Below, piece by piece: positions 8,630 to 17,346 of a DNA stretch of 64,000 nucleotides. Source of the DNA: JAVBWI01 sp036677445 (GTDB lineage: Bacteria; Bacillota; Clostridia; Christensenellales; CAG-138); NCBI GenBank assembly GCA_036677445.1, contig JAVBWI010000026.1, positions 177,285 through 241,284 of the forward strand, read 5' to 3'. Position 1 is the stretch's first letter. Each line of letters opens with the position of its first letter. A model generated the notes under the pieces. That model searched no databases and was not told where the DNA came from. It was given only the letters and a program-made list of their open reading frames with translations. A program made the translations under genes and the position numbers.

Positions 8630-9418
8630 ATGGCATATCTGACCGTGACGGGCATTGTCACGCGCTATGTGAATTACAAGGACAACGACAGAATACTTAC
8701 TCTCTTTACCCGTGAATTGGGGCGCGTCGACGCCAAAGCGAGAGGCTGCAGGCGGCCCAAAAGCCCGCTCTTAGCCTGCGCGCAGCCCTTTGTGTTCGGA
8801 GAATTTCAGTTATTCGCTTCTAAGGATCACTACACCATAGATCAATGCGACATACGCGAGACATTCTACCCCCTGCGCGAGGATATGGACCGCTTTGCGG
8901 CGGCTTCCGCCATGCTCGCGCTCTCGCTGCATGCGGTACAGGAGGGGGAGCCAAGTCCGGAACTGTTCAGCCTGCTTTATCACGGCCTGAGCTTTTTATG
9001 CTATGGCGAGTGCAATTCTTTGGATCTCGCACTGTGCTTTGTGACAAAATATTTTCAGGCTACGGGGTTTTGCCCCACCATCACGAACTGCGCCGTGTGC
9101 GGGGCGGACCTCCGTGCGATTAAGATCCTGCGGTTCTCACCGGCCGCGGGCGGCGCGCTGTGCGCTGCCTGCGCCGGGAAAGGGCAGGCGGGGGATGCCG
9201 TCTCATGCCTTACGCTTGAGGCGATGCGCCGCATGCTGCTGCTCGACGATGCGGATATGGATCGTGTGCGTCTGCCGGATGCCGTACGCCGGGAATTGTT
9301 TGCGGTAGTGGAACGGTATTGCATGAACCTGCTGGAACGGGAGAGCAAACCGCTGGAGGCTTTAAAAATGCTTTTGTTAAAAAATAACGACCATGCAGGA
9401 AATCCTGCACAGGCATAG
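8630..9418 (+). CDS. recO: DNA repair protein RecO
   Basis: Recombination mediator that works with RecR to load RecA on SSB-coated single-stranded DNA. The 262 residues have an N-terminal OB fold (VTGIVTRYVNYKDNDRIL, then GCRRPKSPL), a helical middle and a zinc finger with Cys pairs in FCPTITNCAVCG and ALCAACAG. Position after era/yqzL is conserved. The ATG at 8630 follows GGGAGGGGGAC. The last codons carry the first of two palindromes that flank the ppdK promoter. Confidence 0.95.
   Translation: MAYLTVTGIVTRYVNYKDNDRILTLFTRELGRVDAKARGCRRPKSPLLACAQPFVFGEFQLFASKDHYTIDQCDIRETFYPLREDMDRFAAASAMLALSLHAVQEGEPSPELFSLLYHGLSFLCYGECNSLDLALCFVTKYFQATGFCPTITNCAVCGADLRAIKILRFSPAAGGALCAACAGKGQAGDAVSCLTLEAMRRMLLLDDADMDRVRLPDAVRRELFAVVERYCMNLLERESKPLEALKMLLLKNNDHAGNPAQA
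9394..9409. repeat. Palindrome copy 1 (GCAGGA-AA-TCCTGC)
   Basis: TGCAGGA-AA-TCCTGCA, a 16-base inverted repeat at the 3' end of recO. It shares its core with the palindrome at 9488-9501, 93 bases downstream centre to centre. The two bracket the ppdK promoter, so it is a candidate operator half of a pair. Confidence 0.6.
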
Positions 9419-9425
9419 AAATTTA

Positions 9426-9454
9426 TTGCCTTTTATTGCGGTCGGGTATATAAT
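9426..9454 (+). promoter_or_regulatory. Sigma-A-type promoter of ppdK
   Basis: TTGCCT (9426-9431), a 17-base spacer and TATAAT (9449-9454). This gives a transcript starting near 9461 with a leader of about 105 bases. The leader contains the second GCAGGA palindrome. Confidence 0.75.
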
Positions 9455-9487
9455 AATTAGGCTCTAAGCGCGATAATTGGCCGTTGC

Positions 9488-9501
9488 GCAGGAATTCCTG
9501 C
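9488..9501. repeat. Palindrome copy 2 (GCAGGA-AT-TCCTGC)
   Basis: Perfect 14-base palindrome in the ppdK leader, with the same GCAGGA...TCCTGC arms as the copy at 9394-9409. It lies about 35 bases downstream of the -10 element, a position where a bound repressor would block elongation or form a loop with copy 1. Confidence 0.65.
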
Positions 9502-9567
9502 TAAATGCTTATACGCAGCGGCGGCATACTGTTATATACTTTTTATTTTAACATAGGAGGAAGCTAC

Positions 9568-12207
9568 ATGGGACACAAGTATGTATATATGTTCAACGAG
9601 GGTAATGCGCAGATGCGCAATCTTCTCGGCGGAAAAGGTGCAAATCTGGCGGAAATGACTGGCTTGGGTCTCCCGGTGCCGTTCGGCTTCACCATCACGA
9701 CGGAAGCCTGTACACGTTACTATCAGGATAACAAACGTATCGGTGACGATATATTGGAACAGATGTTTTCAGCGGTAGAGGAACTGGAAAAGGTGGCGGG
9801 CAAAAAATTCGGCGATGTGGCCAACCCCTTCCTCGTCTCTGTTCGTTCCGGCGCGCGCGCTTCCATGCCCGGTATGATGGATACCATATTGAATCTGGGC
9901 TTGAACGACGAGACGGTCGAAGGCCTTGCCAAGCTTACCGGCAACGAGCGTTTTGCATATGACAGCTATCGCCGCTTCATTCAGATGTTTGCGGACGTGG
10001 TTATGGAAGTCGAAAAATCCAAATTCGACGAGATACTCGACGATGTAAAAAGAGTCAGCAATTGCAAGCTGGATACGGAGCTGACCGCAGAAAATCTCAA
10101 GGAGGTCGTGGATCGCTTCAAACAGCTTTACCTGAGCGAAAAGGGCCATAAATTCCCGCAGGATCCCAAAGAACAGATGCTGCAATCCGCCAAGGCGGTG
10201 TTCCGCAGCTGGGACAACCCCCGTGCCATCGTATATCGCCGCATGAACGACATTCCCTCGGATTGGGGTACGGCCGTCAACGTACAGGCGATGGTGTTCG
10301 GCAACATGGGCAACGATTCCGGTACCGGCGTCGCGTTTACGCGCAACCCCTCCACCGGCGAGAACAAGCTCTACGGCGAATACCTGATGAACGCGCAGGG
10401 AGAGGATGTCGTTGCCGGCATCCGCACGCCTTCGCCTATCGAAGAATTGAAAAAGACTTTGCCCGCCGTATATAAGGAGTTTGTAAAAATCGCGGAGACG
10501 CTGGAAAAGCATTACCGCGACATGCAGGATATGGAGTTCACCATTGAGCGCGGCAAGCTCTTCATGCTGCAGACCCGCAACGGCAAGCGTACCGCGGCCG
10601 CCGCGCTGCAGATTGCCGTGGATCTTGTGCGCGAAGGCATGATAACCAAAGAAGAAGCGTTGCTCAAAATTGACCCGCGTTCGCTCGATTCGCTGCTGCA
10701 TCCCACCTTCGAGCCGGAGGGACTTAAGAAAAACAAGCCGATCGCGCACGGCCTTCCGGCTTCGCCGGGCGCTGCGTGCGGGCGTATCTACTTCACCGCG
10801 ACGGATGCGATCGATGCCGTCAAGCGCGGCGAAAAAGTCATACTCGTACGTTTGGAGACTTCCCCCGAGGATATCGAGGGCATGTATGCCGCCGAAGGCA
10901 TACTCACCGCGCGCGGCGGCATGACATCGCACGCGGCCGTTGTGGCCCGCGGCATGGGTACCTGCTGCGTGGCGGGCTGCTCGGACATCATGGTGCTTGA
11001 AAAGAGCCGCAGCTTCTCCACCACCGGCGGTGATGTGCTCAACGAGGGTGACTGGATCTCGCTCGACGGTTCCACCGGCAATGTCTACGGCACAAAGCTT
11101 GAAACCATTGAAGCGGGCGTATCCGGCAACTTTGCAACCATCATGATGTGGGCGGATCGCATGCGCAGGCTCAAGGTGCGCACCAATGCGGATACCCCGC
11201 ACGATGCGGCGCAGGCTGTGAAGTTCGGCGCACAGGGCATCGGCCTTTGCCGTACGGAACACATGTTCTTCGGAGAAGGGCGTATTGCAGCAATGCGCGA
11301 GATGATCGTTTCCAAGGATGAAAAGAGCCGCCGCAGGGCGCTTAATAAGCTGCTGCCCATGCAGCGCGGCGACTTTAAGGGCATCTATAAGGCGATGGGC
11401 GAATTCCCTGTCACCATCCGCCTCCTGGATCCCCCGCTGCATGAGTTCCTGCCCAACGACGATACGGATATCAAGGCGCTTGCCAAGGAAATGGGCCTTT
11501 CCTTTGAAGAACTCAAGCTTACGGTGGCGAACCTGCACGAGTTGAATCCCATGCTGGGCCACCGCGGCTGCCGCCTGGCCATCACCTACCCCGAAATCGC
11601 GGAAATGCAGACACGCGCCATTATCGAGGCGGCCATCGAGGTGCGGGGGGAAACGGGTGTTACCATCACCCCGGAGATCATGATCCCGCTGGTAGGCGAC
11701 GCCAAGGAACTGCAGTTTATTAAGGAGATCGTGGACAAGACCGCGCGCGAGGTCATGAACGAGCGCAATATCACCATCGCCTATCTCGTGGGTACCATGA
11801 TCGAGGTGCCGCGTGCGGCGTTGGTGGCGGACAGCATTGCAAAGAGCGCGGAGTTCTTCTCCTTTGGCACCAACGATCTCTCGCAGATGACGTTTGGCTT
11901 CAGCCGTGACGATGCGGGCAAGTTCCTGGATGATTACTATAAAAAGAAGATTTTCGAATCCGATCCCTTTGCCCGTGTGGATCAGGAAGGCGTAGGCAAG
12001 CTGATGGAGTTTGCCTGCGAGCTGGGCCGCAAGACCCGCCCCAATATCAAGCTGGGCATCTGCGGCGAGCATGGCGGCGATCCTTCTTCTATTGAATTCT
12101 GCCATAAGCTGGGCCTTAGTTACGTTTCCTGCTCGCCCTTCCGCGTACCCATTGCGCGGCTTGCTGCGGCGCAGGCCAAGATCAAAGAAGACCGAGGCGA
12201 GCTGTAA
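9568..12207 (+). CDS. ppdK: Pyruvate, phosphate dikinase
   Basis: Interconverts pyruvate, ATP and phosphate with phosphoenolpyruvate, AMP and pyrophosphate; in Clostridia it replaces or complements pyruvate kinase. The 879 residues have an ATP-grasp domain at the N-terminus (GGKGANLAEM, RSGARASMPGMMDT), a central phosphohistidine domain with GGMTSHAAVVARGMG, and a C-terminal PEP/pyruvate TIM barrel ending CGEHGGDP and VSCSPFRVPIARLA. The in-frame ATG at 9505 lacks a ribosome binding site, whereas AGGAGG lies seven bases before the ATG at 9568. The gene is monocistronic, with its own promoter and a perfect palindromic terminator. No gene for the PPDK regulatory kinase lies nearby. Confidence 0.97.
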   Translation: MGHKYVYMFNEGNAQMRNLLGGKGANLAEMTGLGLPVPFGFTITTEACTRYYQDNKRIGDDILEQMFSAVEELEKVAGKKFGDVANPFLVSVRSGARASMPGMMDTILNLGLNDETVEGLAKLTGNERFAYDSYRRFIQMFADVVMEVEKSKFDEILDDVKRVSNCKLDTELTAENLKEVVDRFKQLYLSEKGHKFPQDPKEQMLQSAKAVFRSWDNPRAIVYRRMNDIPSDWGTAVNVQAMVFGNMGNDSGTGVAFTRNPSTGENKLYGEYLMNAQGEDVVAGIRTPSPIEELKKTLPAVYKEFVKIAETLEKHYRDMQDMEFTIERGKLFMLQTRNGKRTAAAALQIAVDLVREGMITKEEALLKIDPRSLDSLLHPTFEPEGLKKNKPIAHGLPASPGAACGRIYFTATDAIDAVKRGEKVILVRLETSPEDIEGMYAAEGILTARGGMTSHAAVVARGMGTCCVAGCSDIMVLEKSRSFSTTGGDVLNEGDWISLDGSTGNVYGTKLETIEAGVSGNFATIMMWADRMRRLKVRTNADTPHDAAQAVKFGAQGIGLCRTEHMFFGEGRIAAMREMIVSKDEKSRRRALNKLLPMQRGDFKGIYKAMGEFPVTIRLLDPPLHEFLPNDDTDIKALAKEMGLSFEELKLTVANLHELNPMLGHRGCRLAITYPEIAEMQTRAIIEAAIEVRGETGVTITPEIMIPLVGDAKELQFIKEIVDKTAREVMNERNITIAYLVGTMIEVPRAALVADSIAKSAEFFSFGTNDLSQMTFGFSRDDAGKFLDDYYKKKIFESDPFARVDQEGVGKLMEFACELGRKTRPNIKLGICGEHGGDPSSIEFCHKLGLSYVSCSPFRVPIARLAAAQAKIKEDRGEL

Positions 12208-12243
12208 CCCGATTTGCTGTATTGATGTGATGTATATTAAGCT

Positions 12244-12271
12244 GGAAAAAATCCCGTACGGGATTTTTTCC
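12244..12271. terminator. Palindromic terminator after ppdK
   Basis: A perfect 28-base palindrome: GGAAAAAATCCCGT and its exact reverse complement. The core hairpin is flanked by an A-run and a T-run, so it can terminate in both directions. Confidence 0.85.
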
Positions 12272-12288
12272 ATTATATATAAGGAAAA

Positions 12289-12569
12289 CAGGGCGCTTGA
12301 GCCGCCCTGCCGCTTTGTTACACAATAAACATTGTACGAACCATATGAATCCGTCATTTTCGGCGACATGCGCGCCGAAAATGACACCGGTCTTGTGCCA
12401 TTGCGCGACAAACCGCAGGTTCGAGCGAAAAGGCACAAGCGGAGACAATCGCGCAATGGGCGAAGCCCCTTGCGCGACCTCGCACAAATGCTTGCATTTG
12501 TGCGAAAGCGTTATCTGCGAGGAAATCCCGTCGCAGCGGCTTCAACAATACGGCGCAGCCGTATTGTTG
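12289..12569. repeat. Tract of consecutive hairpins, array A
   Basis: This gene-free tract between ppdK and the convergent methyltransferase is tiled by inverted repeats of different sequence. They are: CAGGGCG/CGCCCTG (12289-12309); ACAAT/ATTGT (12322-12335); GTCATTTTCGGCG/CGCCGAAAATGAC (12353-12385); CTTGTGCC/GGCACAAG (12392-12439, enclosing AACC/GGTT); TCGCGCAA/TTGCGCGA (12449-12477, enclosing GGGC/GCCC); CGCACAAATGC/GCATTTGTGCG (12481-12504); CTGCGA/TCGCAG (12515-12536); CAACAATACGGC/GCCGTATTGTTG (12543-12569). Every arm pair is perfect. Short ORFs crossing it are by-products. The function is unknown; it could be a structured RNA, a palindromic repeat mosaic or a 3'-end stabiliser. Confidence 0.8.
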
Positions 12570-12570
12570 A

Positions 12571-13821
12571 CTAGCTGATTACTTCCGCCCCGTACCGCAC
12601 CGCCGCCTTGAGTACCCGGTACGCGTCGCCGTGTGCGTAAACGGCGGCAATGCCGGGGTAGGCAAGGAGCGCCGCATGCGCCTGCTCGGCGTTTTGGACA
12701 TGGAACGCTAGCGGAGTCATACGGATATGCGGCGACACTCCCCAGATCAGCGCGCGTATGGCGTCCCGGCCCCAATCCGTAAGATCGATGTGCAGAACTT
12801 GCTGCTGCCGCGCCTGCTGCCGGATGCGTTCTTCGGCCTGCGTATGGGAAAGCCCGGCGAGGGCAACCGTTGTATAAGGCTCCAATGCGGATAACGGCAG
12901 CAGTGCGGCGGCGGAGCAAATATTTTCCCCGTCGGCGGAAGCCCGCCGCGCATTGCCGTGGCAGTCGTCCAATAATGCCCGAAGCGTTTGTATGTGATTT
13001 GGCGTGGTGCCGCAACAGCCGCCTATGGCGGAAGCGCCGCCGTGAAGATAGGGCTCCATGGCTTTTGCCATAGCGGCGGGGGAAATCATATATTTTCCGT
13101 TTTGCGGCAGACCGGCGTTGGGACATGCGAACGTGGGCAGCATGCTTGCGCCCGCAAGGCGCGAATAACCTAAGAAAAGCTCCTCCGGACCAAAACCGCA
13201 GTTCACCCCCGTCAGCGCCGCGCCGAGTTTTGCGCAGCACAGCGCGAGCACCTCGGGTGGATTGCCGGCATAAGTATTATCATCCGGCTCAAGCGTAAAG
13301 CTGCAAAGCGCCGGGAGGCTGCATGCGGCGCGTGCGGCAAGTAGAGCAAGGCGGGCTTCGCATATATCGTTCATGGTCTCGATGAGTATGAGGTCTGCGC
13401 CTGCGGCTTCAGCGGCCGCGCATTGTTCGAAAAAGGAACGGTACATCCGTTCCGGCATGTCGGCGTCGCTTCTGTACAGCTCGCCGGTGGGGCCGACGGA
13501 TGCGGCGACGAAAACGGTCCGCTCCTGGCCGGAAACCGCTTCGCGGCAAAGCGCAATTGCGCTTTGCATAAGCTCCCCCATGCGGTCGGCAAGGTCAAAG
13601 CGGGAAAGCCGAAGCGGGCTTGCGCCAAATGTATTGGCGGTGATAATGTCCGCGCCCGCATCGATATACGCCAGATGGATGTCCAGCACGTCCATCGGCC
13701 GCGTTGCGTTGAGCAGTTCGGGGCATTCGCCGGGATGCAGCGCGCCGCTTTCCTGAAGCATGGTGCCCATGGCGCCATCCAGCAGCAAAACGCGCGATTG
13801 TATGGCTTGTTGAAAAGTCAC
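12571..13821 (-). CDS. Homocysteine S-methyltransferase domain protein (MetH N-terminal type)
   Basis: Cobalamin- or S-methylmethionine-type homocysteine methyltransferase module of 416 residues. The N-terminus RVLLLDGAMGTMLQ and the zinc ligands GVNCGFGPEE and GGCCGTTPNHI are intact. The first 300 residues or so match the homocysteine-binding barrel of MetH. The remaining 110 do not look like a pterin-binding or B12 domain, so methyl donor and partner proteins must be encoded elsewhere. GTG at 13821 is chosen as start because AAGGAGG lies six bases upstream; the longer frame to 13878 would include that site. The gene is divergent from tig with a shared promoter region. Whether it makes methionine alone is inference. 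Confidence 0.88.
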   Translation of the reverse strand: MTFQQAIQSRVLLLDGAMGTMLQESGALHPGECPELLNATRPMDVLDIHLAYIDAGADIITANTFGASPLRLSRFDLADRMGELMQSAIALCREAVSGQERTVFVAASVGPTGELYRSDADMPERMYRSFFEQCAAAEAAGADLILIETMNDICEARLALLAARAACSLPALCSFTLEPDDNTYAGNPPEVLALCCAKLGAALTGVNCGFGPEELFLGYSRLAGASMLPTFACPNAGLPQNGKYMISPAAMAKAMEPYLHGGASAIGGCCGTTPNHIQTLRALLDDCHGNARRASADGENICSAAALLPLSALEPYTTVALAGLSHTQAEERIRQQARQQQVLHIDLTDWGRDAIRALIWGVSPHIRMTPLAFHVQNAEQAHAALLAYPGIAAVYAHGDAYRVLKAAVRYGAEVIS

Positions 13822-13917
13822 CGGTGCCTCCTTTTCAGCTGCGCCGCGTACCCGTTGAAAGGACGGCATGCGCCGCAAACAACGTTAAATAAGCATATTT
13901 TCCGATAAGTTGTACTT

Positions 13918-13946
13918 ATTGTACCATTCCTTGTTTTGGGTTGCAA
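13918..13946 (-). promoter_or_regulatory. Promoter of the homocysteine methyltransferase gene
   Basis: On the minus strand: TTGCAA (13946-13941), a 17-base spacer and TACAAT (13923-13918). The -35 hexamer is its own reverse complement and also fits as -35 of the opposite tig promoter. Confidence 0.7.
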
Positions 13947-13972
13947 TCTTTGTGGGTATATGCTACTATAAT
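13941..13972 (+). promoter_or_regulatory. Promoter of the tig-clpP-clpX operon
   Basis: TTGCAA at 13941-13946 is followed after 17 bases by TACTAT (13964-13969). An overlapping consensus TATAAT lies at 13967-13972, but with a 20-base spacer. Either way the start falls near 13979, giving a leader of about 50 bases before tig. Confidence 0.6.
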
Positions 13973-14029
13973 GCGGATACTGGATACGTATGCGGATTAC
14001 CGCAGTGAAATAAAGCATGGAGGACTAGG

Positions 14030-15373
14030 ATGGCGACCGTGGAGAAACTCGAGAATAAAAAAGTGAAGCTTACCATTGAAGTGAGCAAGGAAGAATTCGG
14101 TGAAGCGCTGCAGCAGGCATATATCAAGACAAGAGCAAGATATAACGTTCCGGGGTTCCGCAAGGGCAAGGCGCCGCGCAAGATGATTGAGAACATGTAT
14201 GGCGAAGGCGCATTTTTTGAGGACGCGTTTGAGCTGGTGTACGCCAAGGCGTACGATAAAGCGGTGGAAGAGCACAATATCGAGCCTGTTGAACGCCCGG
14301 ACATTTCCATAGAAAAGATCGGCGTCGAGGAAGGCGTTGCCTTTACGGCGGAAGTTGCCGTGAAGCCGGAGGTTTCACTTGGCGCGTACAAGGGTATAGA
14401 AGTAGTAAGCAGAGCGTATACTGTGGAAGACTCGCAGCTTGACGCTATTTTGGAGCAGGAGCGCGAAAAGGTCGCCCGCTATGTGGAAATGGATCGTCCA
14501 ATCGAGCAGGGCGACCGCGTTTTGTTGGATTATTCGGGCAGTGTGGACGGCGTGAAGTTTGAAGGCGGCACCGCCGAGGATCAGACGCTGGATATCGGTT
14601 CCGGGACATTCATCCCGGGCTTTGAGGAGCAGCTGATCGGTCTTCTAAAGGGAGAGGAAAAGGATATTTCCGTTACCTTCCCGGAAGAGTATCACGCCGA
14701 AAACCTGAAGGGCAAGGCCGCCGTATTTGCGGTAAAGATCAAAGGCATTCAGAAAAAGGAACTGCCGGAGCTGGACGATGAGTTTGCAAAGGACATTTCC
14801 GAATTTGACACGCTGGCCGAATTGCGTGCGGACAAGCGCGCGGCGCTGGAAAAGCGCAACGGGGAGCGCGCAAAATCCGAAATGGAGGATGAGGCGCTGC
14901 GTAAGGCAACCGCAAACGCCGCCTTTGATGTGCCGGATGCCATGATACAGCGGCAGATGGATTATATGCTGCAGGATGTCGCCTACAGGCTTTCCATGTC
15001 GGGCATCAGCCTGGAGGATTACTGCAAGTACACGGGTATGGATACGGCGGCAATGCGTGAAGGCTACCGTGGCGAGGCGGAGCAGCGTGTGCGCACGCAG
15101 CTTGTGCTCGAAGCCATCGCCAAGGAGGAGGGCATCGAGGCGGCACAGGAGGATCTCGACCGTGAGATCGCCCAATATGCCGAGCGTGCCGGTAAGACGC
15201 CGGAAGAGTTTAAAGCTTCCCTCAAAGAGGATGATATGGATTATTTCCAGGAGCGTGTTCAGGTACAGAAGACCATCGATCTGATCATGAACAGCGCTGT
15301 TCTGATAGAAAAAGCGGAGGACGACGAAAAGGAACCCGCAGAAAATGCGGAGATGCCTGAAGTGCAGGCATAG
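14030..15373 (+). CDS. tig: Trigger factor (ribosome-associated chaperone)
   Basis: Peptidyl-prolyl isomerase and chaperone acting on nascent chains. The 447 residues show the ribosome-binding signature GFRKGKAPRKMIE near residue 45, an FKBP-type domain at about 150-245 (DRVLLDYSGSVDGVKFEGG, then GFEEQLIGLLKGEEKDI) and a long helical C-terminal arm. The extreme C-terminus is acidic. ATG at 14030 follows GGAGGAC. It is first in the conserved tig-clpP-clpX order, placing folding and degradation under one promoter. Confidence 0.97.
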   Translation: MATVEKLENKKVKLTIEVSKEEFGEALQQAYIKTRARYNVPGFRKGKAPRKMIENMYGEGAFFEDAFELVYAKAYDKAVEEHNIEPVERPDISIEKIGVEEGVAFTAEVAVKPEVSLGAYKGIEVVSRAYTVEDSQLDAILEQEREKVARYVEMDRPIEQGDRVLLDYSGSVDGVKFEGGTAEDQTLDIGSGTFIPGFEEQLIGLLKGEEKDISVTFPEEYHAENLKGKAAVFAVKIKGIQKKELPELDDEFAKDISEFDTLAELRADKRAALEKRNGERAKSEMEDEALRKATANAAFDVPDAMIQRQMDYMLQDVAYRLSMSGISLEDYCKYTGMDTAAMREGYRGEAEQRVRTQLVLEAIAKEEGIEAAQEDLDREIAQYAERAGKTPEEFKASLKEDDMDYFQERVQVQKTIDLIMNSAVLIEKAEDDEKEPAENAEMPEVQA

Positions 15374-15422
15374 TACGTCGTTTCCGCCGTAATGCAATAG
15401 TTGAATAAGGAGGAAATCGACA

Positions 15423-16007
15423 ATGAGTTTGATACCGATGGTCGTAGAGCAAACCAATCGCGGCGAGCGTTCTTACGATATTTATTCCAGACTGCTCAAG
15501 GATCGCATCGTGTTCCTTGGCGGCGAGGTGACGGACGAGGAAGCCAATCTGATCGTTGCGCAGCTGCTGTTTTTGGAAGCGGAGGATCCTGACAAGGACA
15601 TCAGCCTTTACATCAACAGCCCGGGCGGTTCCGTGACCGCGGGCATGGCGATCTATGATACCATGCAGTATGTGAAGTGCGATGTGTCTACGATCTGCAT
15701 CGGCATGGCGGCGTCCATGGGCGCGTTTTTGCTGGCTGCGGGTGCCAAAGGCAAGCGGAAGGCGCTGCCCAACGCGGAGATCATGATCCATCAGCCCAGC
15801 GGCGGTGTACGCGGGCAGACCACGGACATCAAGATCCAGGCGGAGCGCATGATCGCCATTAAAAAATTGTTGAACAAGATATTGGCCGAACGCACCGGCC
15901 AGCCGATAGACCGGGTGGAGGTCGATACCGAGCGGGATAACTTCATGACCGCCGAACAGGCGTTAAATTATGGCCTTATCGATCAGATCCTGCCGCCCAG
16001 AAGGTAA
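15423..16007 (+). CDS. clpP: ATP-dependent Clp protease proteolytic subunit
   Basis: Serine peptidase forming the double-heptamer chamber used by ClpX and ClpC, both encoded in this window. The 194 residues contain catalytic Ser98 in GMAASMGAF, His123 in EIMIHQPSGG and an Asp in the EVDTERD region. No propeptide is evident before VVEQTNRGERSYDIYSRLL, a normal start. AAGGAGG precedes the ATG by several bases. It is cotranscribed with clpX eight bases downstream. Confidence 0.98.
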   Translation: MSLIPMVVEQTNRGERSYDIYSRLLKDRIVFLGGEVTDEEANLIVAQLLFLEAEDPDKDISLYINSPGGSVTAGMAIYDTMQYVKCDVSTICIGMAASMGAFLLAAGAKGKRKALPNAEIMIHQPSGGVRGQTTDIKIQAERMIAIKKLLNKILAERTGQPIDRVEVDTERDNFMTAEQALNYGLIDQILPPRR

Positions 16008-16015
16008 GGTGAACT

Positions 16016-17275
<1,260 letters not shown>

Positions 17276-17305
17276 CGGATGACGGCGGGCATTTAACAGA
17301 GAACG

Positions 17306-17335
17306 AAAAAGACGTCGGTTTTACGGCGTCTTTTC
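17306..17335 (+). terminator. Terminator of tig-clpP-clpX
   Basis: AAAAAGACG and CGTCTTTT arms around a 12-base loop, ending in a T-run. The A-run on the other side allows it also to end the convergent minus-strand gene. Confidence 0.85.
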
Positions 17336-17346
17336 TTTTCCGAAAA

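Noticed and set aside
9769..12456. An 895-codon open frame antisense to ppdK
   Set aside because: It mirrors the ppdK coding frame in GC-rich codons, has a low-complexity His/Arg/Ala composition, no ribosome binding site and no family resemblance.
12289..12569. CRISPR array
   Set aside because: The units are inverted repeats with different sequences, without a constant direct repeat or regular spacers, and no cas genes lie nearby.
12297..12578. Short ORFs of 64-105 codons crossing the hairpin tract after ppdK
   Set aside because: They run through perfect inverted repeats, differ in every frame and have no ribosome binding sites; the structure explains the sequence better.
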